From NCBI GenBank assembly GCA_945883695.1, contig CAMCYK010000006.1, positions 1 to 61,325 of the forward strand: a DNA stretch of 61,325 nucleotides, given 5' to 3'. The notes beneath the pieces were generated by a model. The model ran no database searches. It had not been told where the DNA came from and was given only the letters and a program-made list of their open reading frames with translations. The position numbers were made by a program, and so were the translations under genes. Below are positions 52,406 to 61,129 of the stretch, piece by piece (position 1 is the stretch's first letter; each line of letters opens with the position of its first letter). The DNA comes from Akkermansia muciniphila (lineage in GTDB: Bacteria; Verrucomicrobiota; Verrucomicrobiia; Verrucomicrobiales; Akkermansiaceae).

Positions 52406-55162
52406 TCAACCGGTGGTCCGCAGCCCCGACGCGATCGCGTTGATCGACAGCAGCAGCTTCGGGAAAATCGCGTCGGCTTCGCTTTCGCGCTCCCCGGCGA
52501 CCAGCTGGCGCCATTCGCGGAGGATGGCGATTTGCTGGTGGTGAAGGACTTTCAGCGGCGCCTCGCGGATCCCGAGGGTCTTCGCCATGCGCGGGCGGCG
52601 CTCTTCCATCGGGCCGTCGAAGAGCTCGGCGAGCAGGTCGCGGGTGCGCTCGAATTCGTCGACGATGAGCTTCATGAAGCGCTCGCGCAGCGCCTTGTCC
52701 TCGACCAGCGTGGCATATTCCGCCATCAGCCCGAGGTTGGCGGAAGCGAGGTTGGTTTCGACGTTCGTGAAGACGTAGGAAAGGAAGGTCGAGCGGGCAA
52801 GGGCCGCTTTGAGCGCCGCGAAGCGCTCCGGCGACGAGGTTTTGAGGGCTTGCAAGCCGGCACCGGTACCGAACCAGCCGGGCAGGTAAAAGCGCGCCTG
52901 GGTCCACGAGAAAACCCACGGAATGGCGCGCAGGTCGGCGATCGAATGGCCCTTCTTGCCCGTGCGCCGGGCCGGCCGCGAGCCGATGCGCGAGTTTTCC
53001 AGCGCGTCGATCGGCGTGACCTGGCGGTAGAAATCGATGAAGCCCGGGGTGCGCAGGAAGTCCTGGTAAGCGGTCTGGCTGGCCTCCGCGAGGAAGGGCA
53101 GGAACTCGAGCGCCGGATCCACGGTTTTCGCGGTGTGGCGGTGGGTCGCGGTCGTGATCGCGGCACCGGCCAGCAGCAGCTCGAGGTTGAAGGTCGCGTT
53201 GGCCAGGTTGGCATACTTTTGCGCGATCGTTTCGCCCTGCTCGGTCATCCGGAAGCCGCCGCTCAGCGAGCCGTGGGGCAGCGCGGCCATGAACCAGTGG
53301 GTCGGCCCCGCGCCGCGGGAAATCGTGCCGCCGCGGCCGTGGAAAAACCGCAGCCGGATGCCGCGCGCCGTGGCGGTGTCGGTCAGGCTTTCCTGCGCCC
53401 GGTGCAGCGCCCACTGCGCGGCGAGGATCCCGCAGTCCTTGTTCGAGTCCGAGTAGCCGAGCATCGCCTGCTGGGTCGGGCCGGATCCGCCGGCGCGGCG
53501 CAGGATCGAGCGGCGGGCCATCGGGTGGTCGAGGAAAGCCGCCAGAATGCCCGGCGAACGGTCGAGGTCATCCATCGTCTCGAACAACGGCACCACTTCC
53601 ATCGCGCAGCACAGGCCGTCCCCGGTGACGTCCATCAGCCCGGCCTCGCGGGCCAGCAGGAACACGCCGAGCAGGTCGGACAGCTGGCGGGTCATCGAAA
53701 CGATCAGCGCGCCCAGCCCGGCACCGCCCCACTCGCGGCGGTGGCGGACCAGCACGCGGTAGCTGTCGAGCACCAGGTCGGCCTCCGGGCCGACCCGGGC
53801 GGAATCGTGGAGGAACGGCCGCGGCGAAAGCAGTTCCGCATTGAGCAAGGCCGCCCGCCTTTCCTCCGGCCACGCGGCGTAATCCGCGCCCTCCGGCACC
53901 CCGGCGGCTTCAAGCAGCTGCGCGATCGCCTTGTCGTGGAACTCCGAATTCTGCCGGACATCCAGCGTCGCCAAATGGAAGCCGAAGATCCCCAGCTTCT
54001 GGCGCAGCGGGCGGATCACCTGCTCCTCGATCAGCGAGCAACCCGCGCCGCGGATGCCGGATGCGAGCAGTCCCAGGTCGGCATCGAGCTGCTCCGGCGT
54101 CCGGTATCCGTCCTCGCCCTCGATCTGGCGGCGCAAGCGGGCGGCGATCAGGCTGGCGAAGTGACGCCAGGGTTCCTCGTGGAAGCGGTCGTGAAGCTCG
54201 TTGGCGGTTTCCTCGTCGCCGAGCATGAACGTGATTTCGTCGATCCGCGATTCCAGCGCTTCCGGCACCGCGTTGAGCTGGCGGGACAGCGTGAGCTGGC
54301 CGGCGACCACCTCGATTTCCCGCCGCAGCAATTGCCACGCGGCGCGGCGCAGCATCTCGAGCGCCTTTTCGGTGACCTCCGGCGTGACCAGCGGATGGCC
54401 GTCGCGGTCGCCGCCGATCCAGCTGCCGAACGACAGCCGCGGGATATTGCCGGCCTCCCGCAGCTCGGAGATCGGGAAGCCGGCGTCACGCCAGGCTTCG
54501 GTGAAATGCAGGTCGAGCCGGTTGAGCGCCGCCGGGAAGAGGTCGCGCAGGTAGTGGATCGCGTCGCGCAGCTCGCGGAAGATGTCCGGCCGGATCAGGT
54601 GGATCTCGCCGGTCCGCCACAGCGCTTCCAGCGCCGTCACGATCCGTTCGCGGATCCGCCGCCGTTCGCGTTCGGTGTATTTCGGGTATTCGTTGCGCAC
54701 CAGCTCCTCGTAGAGCGCGCGGTGGCGTTCGCGGACCGAGGCCCGCTTCGCCTCGGTCGGGTGGGCGGTCAGCACCGGCTGGACCTCGACGTCGGCCAGC
54801 ACCGCCAGGATTTCCCGCGGCCCCAGCCCCAGTGCGGTCATGTCGCGCAGCGCCCGCGGCCACAAGCCGCGGATCGACTCCGCGCCCAGCACCTTCTCGC
54901 GCTCGCGGCGGATCGCCGACGACACCCGCTCCTCGACCATGTTGAGCAGCTGGACACCGAGCGAAGAAAGTTGCGGGGTCCCTTCCGGCGGCTGGCCTTG
55001 GTCCGGCGGGGTGCCAGCCCAAGGGAGGTAGGGCAGCAGCTCGTCCTCGCCCAGGCTTTTCAGCGCGTCGCCGAGGCAAGACACGAGAAATGAAAGGGTT
55101 TCATCGATCAGATCGAAGCCTTCAAGGCGCAGCTGCTCGCGGATCGGTTGGATTTCAGTCAT
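52406..55162 (-). CDS. ppc: phosphoenolpyruvate carboxylase
   Basis: The 918-residue enzyme carboxylates PEP to oxaloacetate, refilling the TCA cycle and feeding aspartate. The catalytic histidine is H134 in VLTAHPTEAKRASV; GSWIGGDRDGHPLVTP, MLGYSDSNKDCG and FHGRGGTISRGAGP are the conserved substrate and phosphate loops. Length and the start MTEIQPIREQL fit bacterial PEPC. The C-terminus ends AIASGLRTTG, keeping the invariant terminal-loop style (normally ...GMRNTG) with altered N-terminal side residues. Confidence 0.96.
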   Translation of the reverse strand: MTEIQPIREQLRLEGFDLIDETLSFLVSCLGDALKSLGEDELLPYLPWAGTPPDQGQPPEGTPQLSSLGVQLLNMVEERVSSAIRREREKVLGAESIRGLWPRALRDMTALGLGPREILAVLADVEVQPVLTAHPTEAKRASVRERHRALYEELVRNEYPKYTERERRRIRERIVTALEALWRTGEIHLIRPDIFRELRDAIHYLRDLFPAALNRLDLHFTEAWRDAGFPISELREAGNIPRLSFGSWIGGDRDGHPLVTPEVTEKALEMLRRAAWQLLRREIEVVAGQLTLSRQLNAVPEALESRIDEITFMLGDEETANELHDRFHEEPWRHFASLIAARLRRQIEGEDGYRTPEQLDADLGLLASGIRGAGCSLIEEQVIRPLRQKLGIFGFHLATLDVRQNSEFHDKAIAQLLEAAGVPEGADYAAWPEERRAALLNAELLSPRPFLHDSARVGPEADLVLDSYRVLVRHRREWGGAGLGALIVSMTRQLSDLLGVFLLAREAGLMDVTGDGLCCAMEVVPLFETMDDLDRSPGILAAFLDHPMARRSILRRAGGSGPTQQAMLGYSDSNKDCGILAAQWALHRAQESLTDTATARGIRLRFFHGRGGTISRGAGPTHWFMAALPHGSLSGGFRMTEQGETIAQKYANLANATFNLELLLAGAAITTATHRHTAKTVDPALEFLPFLAEASQTAYQDFLRTPGFIDFYRQVTPIDALENSRIGSRPARRTGKKGHSIADLRAIPWVFSWTQARFYLPGWFGTGAGLQALKTSSPERFAALKAALARSTFLSYVFTNVETNLASANLGLMAEYATLVEDKALRERFMKLIVDEFERTRDLLAELFDGPMEERRPRMAKTLGIREAPLKVLHHQQIAILREWRQLVAGERESEADAIFPKLLLSINAIASGLRTTG

Positions 55163-55219
55163 CGGCGCGGCCAGTGAAGCAGCCGGGATGCCGGGGCGGG
55201 AAGCGGAATGCGCGGCAGG

Positions 55220-56674
55220 CTATTTCCAGACCGTCTGCCACGCCGCGAACTCCGACGGACGCAGCCGGTAGCGGGCGATGTTGCCCTCGTGCAGCGAGCG
55301 GAGCTCGGTCTCCACCACCTCGACGAACTTGGCCCGGCAAGCCTCCGGGATTTCTTTTTCCGTCTCCTCGAGGATCCAGCCGACCGCCCCCGTCTGGTTC
55401 ATCCGCCCCAGCACCACCGCCCGGACCGACTTCGCGATGGCCGAGCGGTGGCGCAGCCGGAACGGGTCCGGCTCGCCCAGCGATTGGCGCACCGCGGCAT
55501 AGCGGACGCAGGACCGCCGGTAGGCCCAGACGAAGACGTCGCGCAGGTATTCGACGCGGTTCAGCTCGTAGACCCCGATGACGCCGGTCACGTAGTCCTT
55601 TTGCTCGACGTCGATGAACGACAGCGGGCAAAGGTTGTGCCGGATCAGCGGGATGTTCGCCGCCAGCCGGGAGACCCGCTTGTTCACGTCCTCGAAGGGC
55701 TGGAGGTAGGGCAACTGGACCATCACGAAAAACGCCTGTTCGAAAGGGTCGCGGACCGCTTCGGCCTTTTCCATGATTTGTTCGAAGCGCTCCTCGATCT
55801 GGGAGGGCACTTCCAACGGATGGAACACCGTCCCGCCGATCCCGACCGGCCGCGAGCGGATGCGCCCGCAGGCCGCCGGGTCGGACAGCAGGTTGTCCGA
55901 AAGCAGGGCGTGCAGGTTGCAGAGGGTGTAGCGGTTGAAGCCGATGCCTTCCGCCTGGTCCGCCAGCATCTCGATGGCGGCCTTGTGGTTGAGGATCATC
56001 TGGGTTTCCTCCGTGGCCTTGCCCGCGGCGTCCTCCCCTTGTTCGAGCAGCCGCTGGGTCTCCAGCAGCGAGTAGGTGTTTCCTTCAAGCCGGCTGGAGT
56101 TCCACGACAGGTCGATGAGCAGGCGGTCCAGCACCTGCCGCACATAGGTTCCGGCGGGCAGGTCGGTGAGTCCCACCTGGCCCATTTCCGCCAGTTGCCC
56201 GCGCAGGACCGCGGGGAGGTAGAAGGTCCGGTTCGGCAGGTAGGCATCGAGGAATCCCCCTTGGTAACCCACCGGAGTCCGCTTGGCGCGGGGCTGTTCG
56301 ACCACCGCCCGGATGTTCCGGGCCTCGTCCGACAGCCAGGCATGATCGCCGGGTTCTTCCCGGAGGAAGGTTCCACGGAAGCGTTCGTTTTCATCCGGTG
56401 GTGTGCTCCAGGATCGCGCGGGTGCCGGGGTGCCCCACGGACTCGCGGGGGCCGGTGGAGCGATGCCCGATGCCAGATAACGCCGCCCCCTTCCTTCGCC
56501 TTTGGCGACGATTCTTCCTTCGCCGGCCAGTTGGTCCAGGCGCCGTTGCAAGGTTCTCTTCTTGATGCCGAGGTCCGGGACTTCGAGCAATTCGCCGACG
56601 GAGAAACCTCCGGGGGTGCTTTCGATGATCCGAACCAATTGCCGGAGTTCAGCCGCTGGAATTTGATAGGGCAT
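55220..56674 (-). CDS. Fic family protein with winged-helix domain and altered catalytic motif
   Basis: The 484-residue protein starts at ATG 56674 with a winged helix-turn-helix (QLVRIIESTPGGFSVGELLE; KKRTLQRRLDQLAGEGRIVA). The Fic domain follows. An inhibitory-helix motif of the (S/T)xxxE(G/N) type is visible as SSRLEGN with E197. The Fic active loop is QPFEDVNKRVSR at residues 325-336: the position of the catalytic histidine in HPFx(D/E)GN(K/R)xxR is Q325 (codon CAG), and G is V330. AMP-transfer by the usual mechanism seems unlikely unless another residue substitutes. Direct and inverted operator-like repeats lie just upstream, so autoregulation by the winged helix is plausible. Confidence 0.85.
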   Translation of the reverse strand: MPYQIPAAELRQLVRIIESTPGGFSVGELLEVPDLGIKKRTLQRRLDQLAGEGRIVAKGEGRGRRYLASGIAPPAPASPWGTPAPARSWSTPPDENERFRGTFLREEPGDHAWLSDEARNIRAVVEQPRAKRTPVGYQGGFLDAYLPNRTFYLPAVLRGQLAEMGQVGLTDLPAGTYVRQVLDRLLIDLSWNSSRLEGNTYSLLETQRLLEQGEDAAGKATEETQMILNHKAAIEMLADQAEGIGFNRYTLCNLHALLSDNLLSDPAACGRIRSRPVGIGGTVFHPLEVPSQIEERFEQIMEKAEAVRDPFEQAFFVMVQLPYLQPFEDVNKRVSRLAANIPLIRHNLCPLSFIDVEQKDYVTGVIGVYELNRVEYLRDVFVWAYRRSCVRYAAVRQSLGEPDPFRLRHRSAIAKSVRAVVLGRMNQTGAVGWILEETEKEIPEACRAKFVEVVETELRSLHEGNIARYRLRPSEFAAWQTVWK

Positions 56675-56688
56675 GTTTCCTGGCCACA

Positions 56689-56795
56689 ATTTGGCATGAT
56701 TCACCAAATCGCGCCACTTAATTCCGGCGTTTTGGCACAATTTAATGAAATCGCGCCATTCCTGTGGCGCGATTTAGGTTGAAGTGGCACGATTC
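56689..56795. promoter_or_regulatory. operator-like repeats upstream of the fic gene
   Basis: AAATCGCGCCA occurs at 56706-56716 and 56748-56758, and inverted (TGGCGCGATTT) at 56765-56775. The last two form a perfect 11-bp-arm palindrome around a 6-base spacer. A second motif TGGCA(T/C)(G/A)ATT repeats at about 56691, 56733 and 56785. These sites lie 15-120 bp before the fic start, where a repressor would block its promoter. Confidence 0.65.
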
Positions 56796-56810
56796 TGTCC
56801 TAAGGAACCA

Positions 56811-57869
56811 TCAATTGCGCCCGGTCATCAGGGTCCAGTGGACCCCGGAAATTCCCAAGCCCAGGACATTCGGGCCGTCGGCGAACATGATGAAGCGATG
56901 CCCGTCCGACCCGAACCAGCCGTCATAGGCCGCTTGGAAGTTAGTGGACCCCATGAAAATGTTCTCTCCACTGGCACCGCCCGCGAAGCCGGCAAGCTTG
57001 GCGCGATCCCACGGCGACTTTTTCTGCGGCACCGGCGACTCGTGGGCGAAGAAACCGAGGCGCGCCATGTCACCCGAGTGGCCCTTGCAGGCATCGGACA
57101 GTTTTTCCTCAAGCCGCAGCGGGCCCAGTCCGCAGATGTCCCGCTCCCGGTTGAGCACCACCGAAAACTCCCGCATGCCGCCGTCGATCCAGCGCCCGCC
57201 TTCCTTGTTGGCTTTGGTCGCTTCCTCCAACCGGGCGATCGCGTCGCGGGTGCCGCGGAGGCGGTTGCGGAGGGTCACCAGGTGCGACCCGTGGATATGA
57301 TCGGCGACCAGCTTCGATTCGAGCTGCTCGTCGTCGAGCGACTTTGACCCGGCTTCCGGATCGAAGCGTTCGAGTTCCCGGGTGGTCTCGCACATCCCTT
57401 GCACCGCCGCGTCGAGGGCGGCGTCGAAGCTGGCCGTGTTGGCCGTGCCGAGCTTGGTGACCTTGGCGTGGAGCTTGCCCAGCGCCGCCATTTCCTCGCG
57501 CAGCATGGCGACCTGCTTGCCGTCCTTTTTCCAGTCGGTGCGGATGAGTTCCATCACCCGCTTGCGCTCGGATTCCAGTTCCCCGAAGGCCGCGTCGTGG
57601 GCCTCGTAGGGATTGCTGCTGCCTTCGCCGCGGGCCAGCTTGTCGATCTGCTGGTCGTGGTATTTCAAGGAAGTCCGCAGCGCCTTTTCGTAGGCTTCCA
57701 TCGCTCCCGGACCAAGTTGCAGCCACGACCGGTAGGCCGCCTGGCGCTTGCTGGCATCCAGCGAGATCATCCACTGGCCGGCCCGCTGGACAAAGTCGGG
57801 CGGCGGGGCGTCGGACTGCCCGCGGGCCATCAAGGGGAAGGCACAGAGGAGGAGGAGAATCAGACGCAT
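56811..57869 (-). CDS. secreted CAP-domain protein
   Basis: The 352-residue protein has a signal peptide (RLILLLLCAFPLMARG) and a long coiled-coil-like middle (QQIDKLARGEGSSNPYEAHD; REEMAALGKLHAKVTKLGTA). The C-terminal 110 residues carry a CAP/SCP-PR1 domain: HSGDMARLGFFAHESPV, GASGENIFMG, AAYDGWFGSDGHRFIMF, with the histidines of the CAP cavity present. The function of bacterial CAP proteins is mostly unknown. It is followed, on the same strand, by the fic gene region. Confidence 0.8.
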   Translation of the reverse strand: MRLILLLLCAFPLMARGQSDAPPPDFVQRAGQWMISLDASKRQAAYRSWLQLGPGAMEAYEKALRTSLKYHDQQIDKLARGEGSSNPYEAHDAAFGELESERKRVMELIRTDWKKDGKQVAMLREEMAALGKLHAKVTKLGTANTASFDAALDAAVQGMCETTRELERFDPEAGSKSLDDEQLESKLVADHIHGSHLVTLRNRLRGTRDAIARLEEATKANKEGGRWIDGGMREFSVVLNRERDICGLGPLRLEEKLSDACKGHSGDMARLGFFAHESPVPQKKSPWDRAKLAGFAGGASGENIFMGSTNFQAAYDGWFGSDGHRFIMFADGPNVLGLGISGVHWTLMTGRN

Positions 57870-57912
57870 GGGGGATTCTAGCGGAGCGGCGGGCGTGATC
57901 CATCCGGAAAAT

Positions 57913-59190
57913 TCACCCGATCACGCAGGGTAGCAGCACCGCGTCGCGCATCCCGTGAATCTTCTTTTTGTCGGCCGGGGCCAAGGTCGCCAGCGCCCCG
58001 GCAAGCGAGGTCCGGCCTTGATCGTCGGTGAAATAATAGGGACAGAGCCGCACCCGGCCCCGCATCAGCGCGACGCTGCCGTCGTCCTGGTAAACCGGAT
58101 GCTCGACCAGCCGGCCCTCGCGGAATTCCTGCAGGATCCACGGTTGGCTTTCGAAATCGGCCATCGCCCCGTGGATCCGCTCCGACCACTCGGTCTGGGA
58201 CAGGTCGTGGCCGATGTGGACCCCGCGCGAACCCCAGGCGGTTTCGTGAAAACCGCTGATTTTCAGGACCAGCCGCCGCTGCTTCTGGCTGAACGCCGCG
58301 ATCTCCTCCCACGAATTCACACCGAGCACCGGCAGCGCGGCCTGCGGCGGCAGCGGGGCGGGATCGACCACCCAGCCCGTCGGAACGATCTCCCGGAGTC
58401 GTGCGAGGTGGCTGGCGCGCAGGGTTTTCTCCCAGACCTTTTTCAAAGCCGGCGTCCACAGCAGGGCCAGCCACAGCTTGTCCTCCAGATGCGGCTTGCA
58501 GGGCGGCGTCAGCGCCAGGTCGCCCGCCGCCGCGCGCTCCGCCAGATGGCGGGCTTCGGGGATAGCCTCCCAATCGAACCACTCGAAAAACCGATAAACC
58601 GCCTGTCCGTCCGGCTGGTATTCCTCGGCCGCTCCGACCCTCCGCCCGCCTCCCGCCTCGCCGGCCAGCCAGCGCATTTCGCGGCGATAGTCGGCCGACT
58701 CCTCGGATACCAGGACGGTCCCCTGCTCCGGCAGCACCGAGGAGAAGCCCGCGATCATCCCGTCGCGCCCGCCCAGCACCGGATATCCGGCGTCGGCGTA
58801 GAGCCGCGACAGCCACGCGGTGATCCCGATCCCGCCCGGCACCGAGTCCAGCTCGGTCAGCGCGAAGCCGCCCTCGGTCAGGATCAGGTCCGGCCGGATC
58901 ACCCGCGGAAAGGCGTCGCGCGTCCCGGGTTCCTTTTGCAGGGCCGCCATCCACGCCGGCTTGCCGGTGTCCAGCGTCTCCGCGATCCAGCCCGGCAGCT
59001 TGCCCCGGGCGCTCTGCCGGTAAAGCTCGTCGCAGGCCTGCTGGAACTGTGCCAGCGGGTGTCCCAGCGACTCGATGAACCGCCCTTCCGCCCGGGTCAG
59101 CCGCAGCGGTTCCGGGGAAAATTTCCAGCCGCCGTCGAACAGCCCGCCCTCCGGCAGCGCGGCCGTGATCTGTTCCAGGGTCAGGCTCAT
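57913..59190 (-). CDS. ATP-grasp-like hypothetical protein
   Basis: The 425-residue protein starts at an ATG that overlaps the ruvA stop by the ATGA arrangement, so it is translationally coupled to ruvA. It includes RPDLILTEGGFALTELDSVP, GGIG, LVLKISGFHETAWGSRGV, WILQEFREGRLVEHPVY and RLCPYYFTDDQGR, reminiscent of ATP-grasp enzymes of the glutathionylspermidine-synthase-like type. The resemblance is by eye and no substrate is known. Seen directly: length, coupling and lack of a signal peptide. Confidence 0.65.
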   Translation of the reverse strand: MSLTLEQITAALPEGGLFDGGWKFSPEPLRLTRAEGRFIESLGHPLAQFQQACDELYRQSARGKLPGWIAETLDTGKPAWMAALQKEPGTRDAFPRVIRPDLILTEGGFALTELDSVPGGIGITAWLSRLYADAGYPVLGGRDGMIAGFSSVLPEQGTVLVSEESADYRREMRWLAGEAGGGRRVGAAEEYQPDGQAVYRFFEWFDWEAIPEARHLAERAAAGDLALTPPCKPHLEDKLWLALLWTPALKKVWEKTLRASHLARLREIVPTGWVVDPAPLPPQAALPVLGVNSWEEIAAFSQKQRRLVLKISGFHETAWGSRGVHIGHDLSQTEWSERIHGAMADFESQPWILQEFREGRLVEHPVYQDDGSVALMRGRVRLCPYYFTDDQGRTSLAGALATLAPADKKKIHGMRDAVLLPCVIG

Positions 59191-59786
59191 TGCATCGCTC
59201 GCAGCGCGCCGCGGACCAATTCCTCGACCGAAGCGTCCGCCTGGACCTCGATCACCTTGCGGATCGCCTTGCGCGCGTCGACCTGCTTGTAGCCCAGCGC
59301 CATCAGCGCCAGTTCGGCATCCGCGCTGGCCGGCGCCAACTGGCCGCTCGCCGCCTCCTGCCAGGTGTCCGCGACGCCGACCTTGTCCTTGAGTTCGAGG
59401 ATGATCCGTTCCGCGGTCTTCTTGCCGAGTCCCTTGATCCGCGACAGCTCGGCCGCGTCGCCATTGGCCACGCAGGCCTTGAAACGGCTGGCCGGCATGC
59501 CGTTGAGCACCGCCAGCGCGACCGACGGGCCGACTCCGCTGACCCGGTCGATCAGCAGCAGGAAAATGTCCCGTTCCTCCTCGGTCGCGAAGCCGTAGAG
59601 CGTGTGGACCATGTCGCGCGGGCTGACATTCAAGTGGGTCCGCAGGTCGACCAGCACTCCCTCCGCCGCGTGCAGCCGGTCGAAGGTGGAAAGCGGCACC
59701 AGGACCTCGTAGCCCACCCCGCCCGCGTCCACCACCAGGCGGTTCGGGTATGCCTCCAGGACCTTTCCGCGCAGCCGTGCGATCAT
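59187..59786 (-). CDS. ruvA: Holliday junction DNA helicase subunit RuvA
   Basis: The 199-residue protein binds Holliday junctions and recruits RuvB. The N-terminal OB domain starts MIARLRGKVLEAYPNRLVVD, the two helix-hairpin-helix segments are VSGVGPSVALAVLNG and IKGLGKKTAERIILELKDK, and domain III is ALMALGYKQVDARKAIRKV. An ATG at 59879 gives extra unrelated residues. No ruvB or ruvC lies within the window. Confidence 0.97.
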   Translation of the reverse strand: MIARLRGKVLEAYPNRLVVDAGGVGYEVLVPLSTFDRLHAAEGVLVDLRTHLNVSPRDMVHTLYGFATEEERDIFLLLIDRVSGVGPSVALAVLNGMPASRFKACVANGDAAELSRIKGLGKKTAERIILELKDKVGVADTWQEAASGQLAPASADAELALMALGYKQVDARKAIRKVIEVQADASVEELVRGALRAMQ

Positions 59787-59905
59787 CGGCTGGCAGCTTG
59801 GACCGGCTCGCGGAACTGCCAAGGGCGAAGTTCGGTCATGCGCCTCACGGCCACCGGCCGACGTGGCACAACTTTGCAAGTTGTGACCGGGTGCGGCTGA
59901 CCGCT

Positions 59906-59945
59906 CCCCGCAGCCCCGCAGCCCCGCAGCCCCGCAGCCCCGCAG
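59906..59945. repeat. 8-bp tandem CCCCGCAG, five copies
   Basis: Five head-to-tail CCCCGCAG units lie in the 290-base gap between ruvA and the sensor kinase, followed by a C-rich tail. No gene was found in the gap. Confidence 0.9.
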
Positions 59946-60076
59946 CCCCCCCCGCGTGTCGACCCGCCCACCCGCGCGACCTGAGCCACCTTCAAAGCCG
60001 AGCTATTTCACCCTCACCTGCGACCGATGTGTCGCCTCGGGGCTATTTGGGAGAAGCTACCCAGCCAGGCAGGAAT

Positions 60077-61129
60077 TCAGAATTCAAGGACCCCCGGGGC
60101 CGCTCCCGGCAACTCCAGCATCGCCTCGAAGACCCCGTCGCGTTCCTCCGCTTGGAATGTGGTGTTGTTCAGGGTGCCCACGATCGCCCGCACCAGCCGC
60201 AAACCCATGCCGGTGCCGAGCAGCGAGGTATCTCCGCCGGCGATCCGGTTGCGGATCGCCAGCCGGACGCGCCGGCCTTCGTCCACCGGCCGGGCTTCGA
60301 GGCGGATCCCGCCCTTGCCGTGGCGGATCGCGTTGCCGAGGAGATTGTGCAGGATCTGGCGCAGCAGGGCGGGGTCGGAACGCACGGTCAACGCGGGATC
60401 CGGCTGCCAGCCGAGAGTCAGCCCGGCCTCGGCGGCGAGGATGGCGTAGCCCTCGTGCAGGTCCTCCAGCAGGGCGGACAGATCGACCGGCTGGATCTCG
60501 TGCTCGAGCGTGCCGCCCTCCGCCTTCGCCATCAGCAGGGAGCGTTCGACCAGTTGCGAAAGCTGGCGGATTTCCTCCTGCAAGTCCTCCGAAACCTCCG
60601 GCGGCAGTTCCGGCGCGAGGGCTTCCAGACGGAGGCGGAGCAGGGTCAAGGGAAGCCGCAGCTCGTGGGCGACCCGGGCGGAAAAGTCGGCCATCTCGCG
60701 GTAGGATTTTCCGACCCGTCCCAGCAGGTCGTTGATGTGGCTGACCAGCGCGGCCAGCTCCGCGTCGCGCTCCGGAACCTGCACGCCCCGCGCGCAGGAC
60801 AGCGGATCGAGCGCGGCGAGCTCGCGGTTGATCCGGCGGACCGGCCGCAGCGAGCGCGCGGCGATGAAGTAGCCCACCCCCACGCTGGCCCCTAACAGCG
60901 GCACCGCGATCCACAGCCAGACGGTCATCAGCTCACCGAGGATGTCCTGCACTTCCGCATCGGTGTAGCTGCCGTGGATGGACCATTCGGGATGGCGCGG
61001 ATGACTGCGGTCGCGGCCGTCTTTCCGCAGCTCCCCGTCGAGGTGCCAATGCGCCGCCGCGAACAGCAGGCCGACGATCCCCACGACCGACAGCACCCAC
61101 CACGCCGCCATTTTCAGGCGGAAATTCAC
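60077..61129 (-). CDS. sensor histidine kinase
   Basis: The 350-residue kinase starts GTG 61129, overlapping the TGA of the response regulator (GTGA), as usual for a coupled pair. Two membrane segments (AAWWVLSVVGIVGLLFAAAH; VWLWIAVPLLGASVGVGYFI) flank a short periplasmic stretch containing H/D/R residues. A HAMP-like region follows. The phosphoacceptor is H155 in ARVAHELRLPLT, the N-box is LHNLLGNAIRHG and the G-box GTGMGLRLV. The signal is unknown. Confidence 0.92.
   Translation of the reverse strand: MNFRLKMAAWWVLSVVGIVGLLFAAAHWHLDGELRKDGRDRSHPRHPEWSIHGSYTDAEVQDILGELMTVWLWIAVPLLGASVGVGYFIAARSLRPVRRINRELAALDPLSCARGVQVPERDAELAALVSHINDLLGRVGKSYREMADFSARVAHELRLPLTLLRLRLEALAPELPPEVSEDLQEEIRQLSQLVERSLLMAKAEGGTLEHEIQPVDLSALLEDLHEGYAILAAEAGLTLGWQPDPALTVRSDPALLRQILHNLLGNAIRHGKGGIRLEARPVDEGRRVRLAIRNRIAGGDTSLLGTGMGLRLVRAIVGTLNNTTFQAEERDGVFEAMLELPGAAPGVLEF

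Noticed and set aside
52346..55093. 915-codon plus-strand frame opposite ppc
   Set aside because: It is antisense to the clearly recognisable PEP carboxylase.
59906..59945. CCCCGCAG tandem considered as a CRISPR or origin iteron array
   Set aside because: The units are 8 bp with no spacers and no Cas or replication gene nearby; it is a simple tandem repeat.
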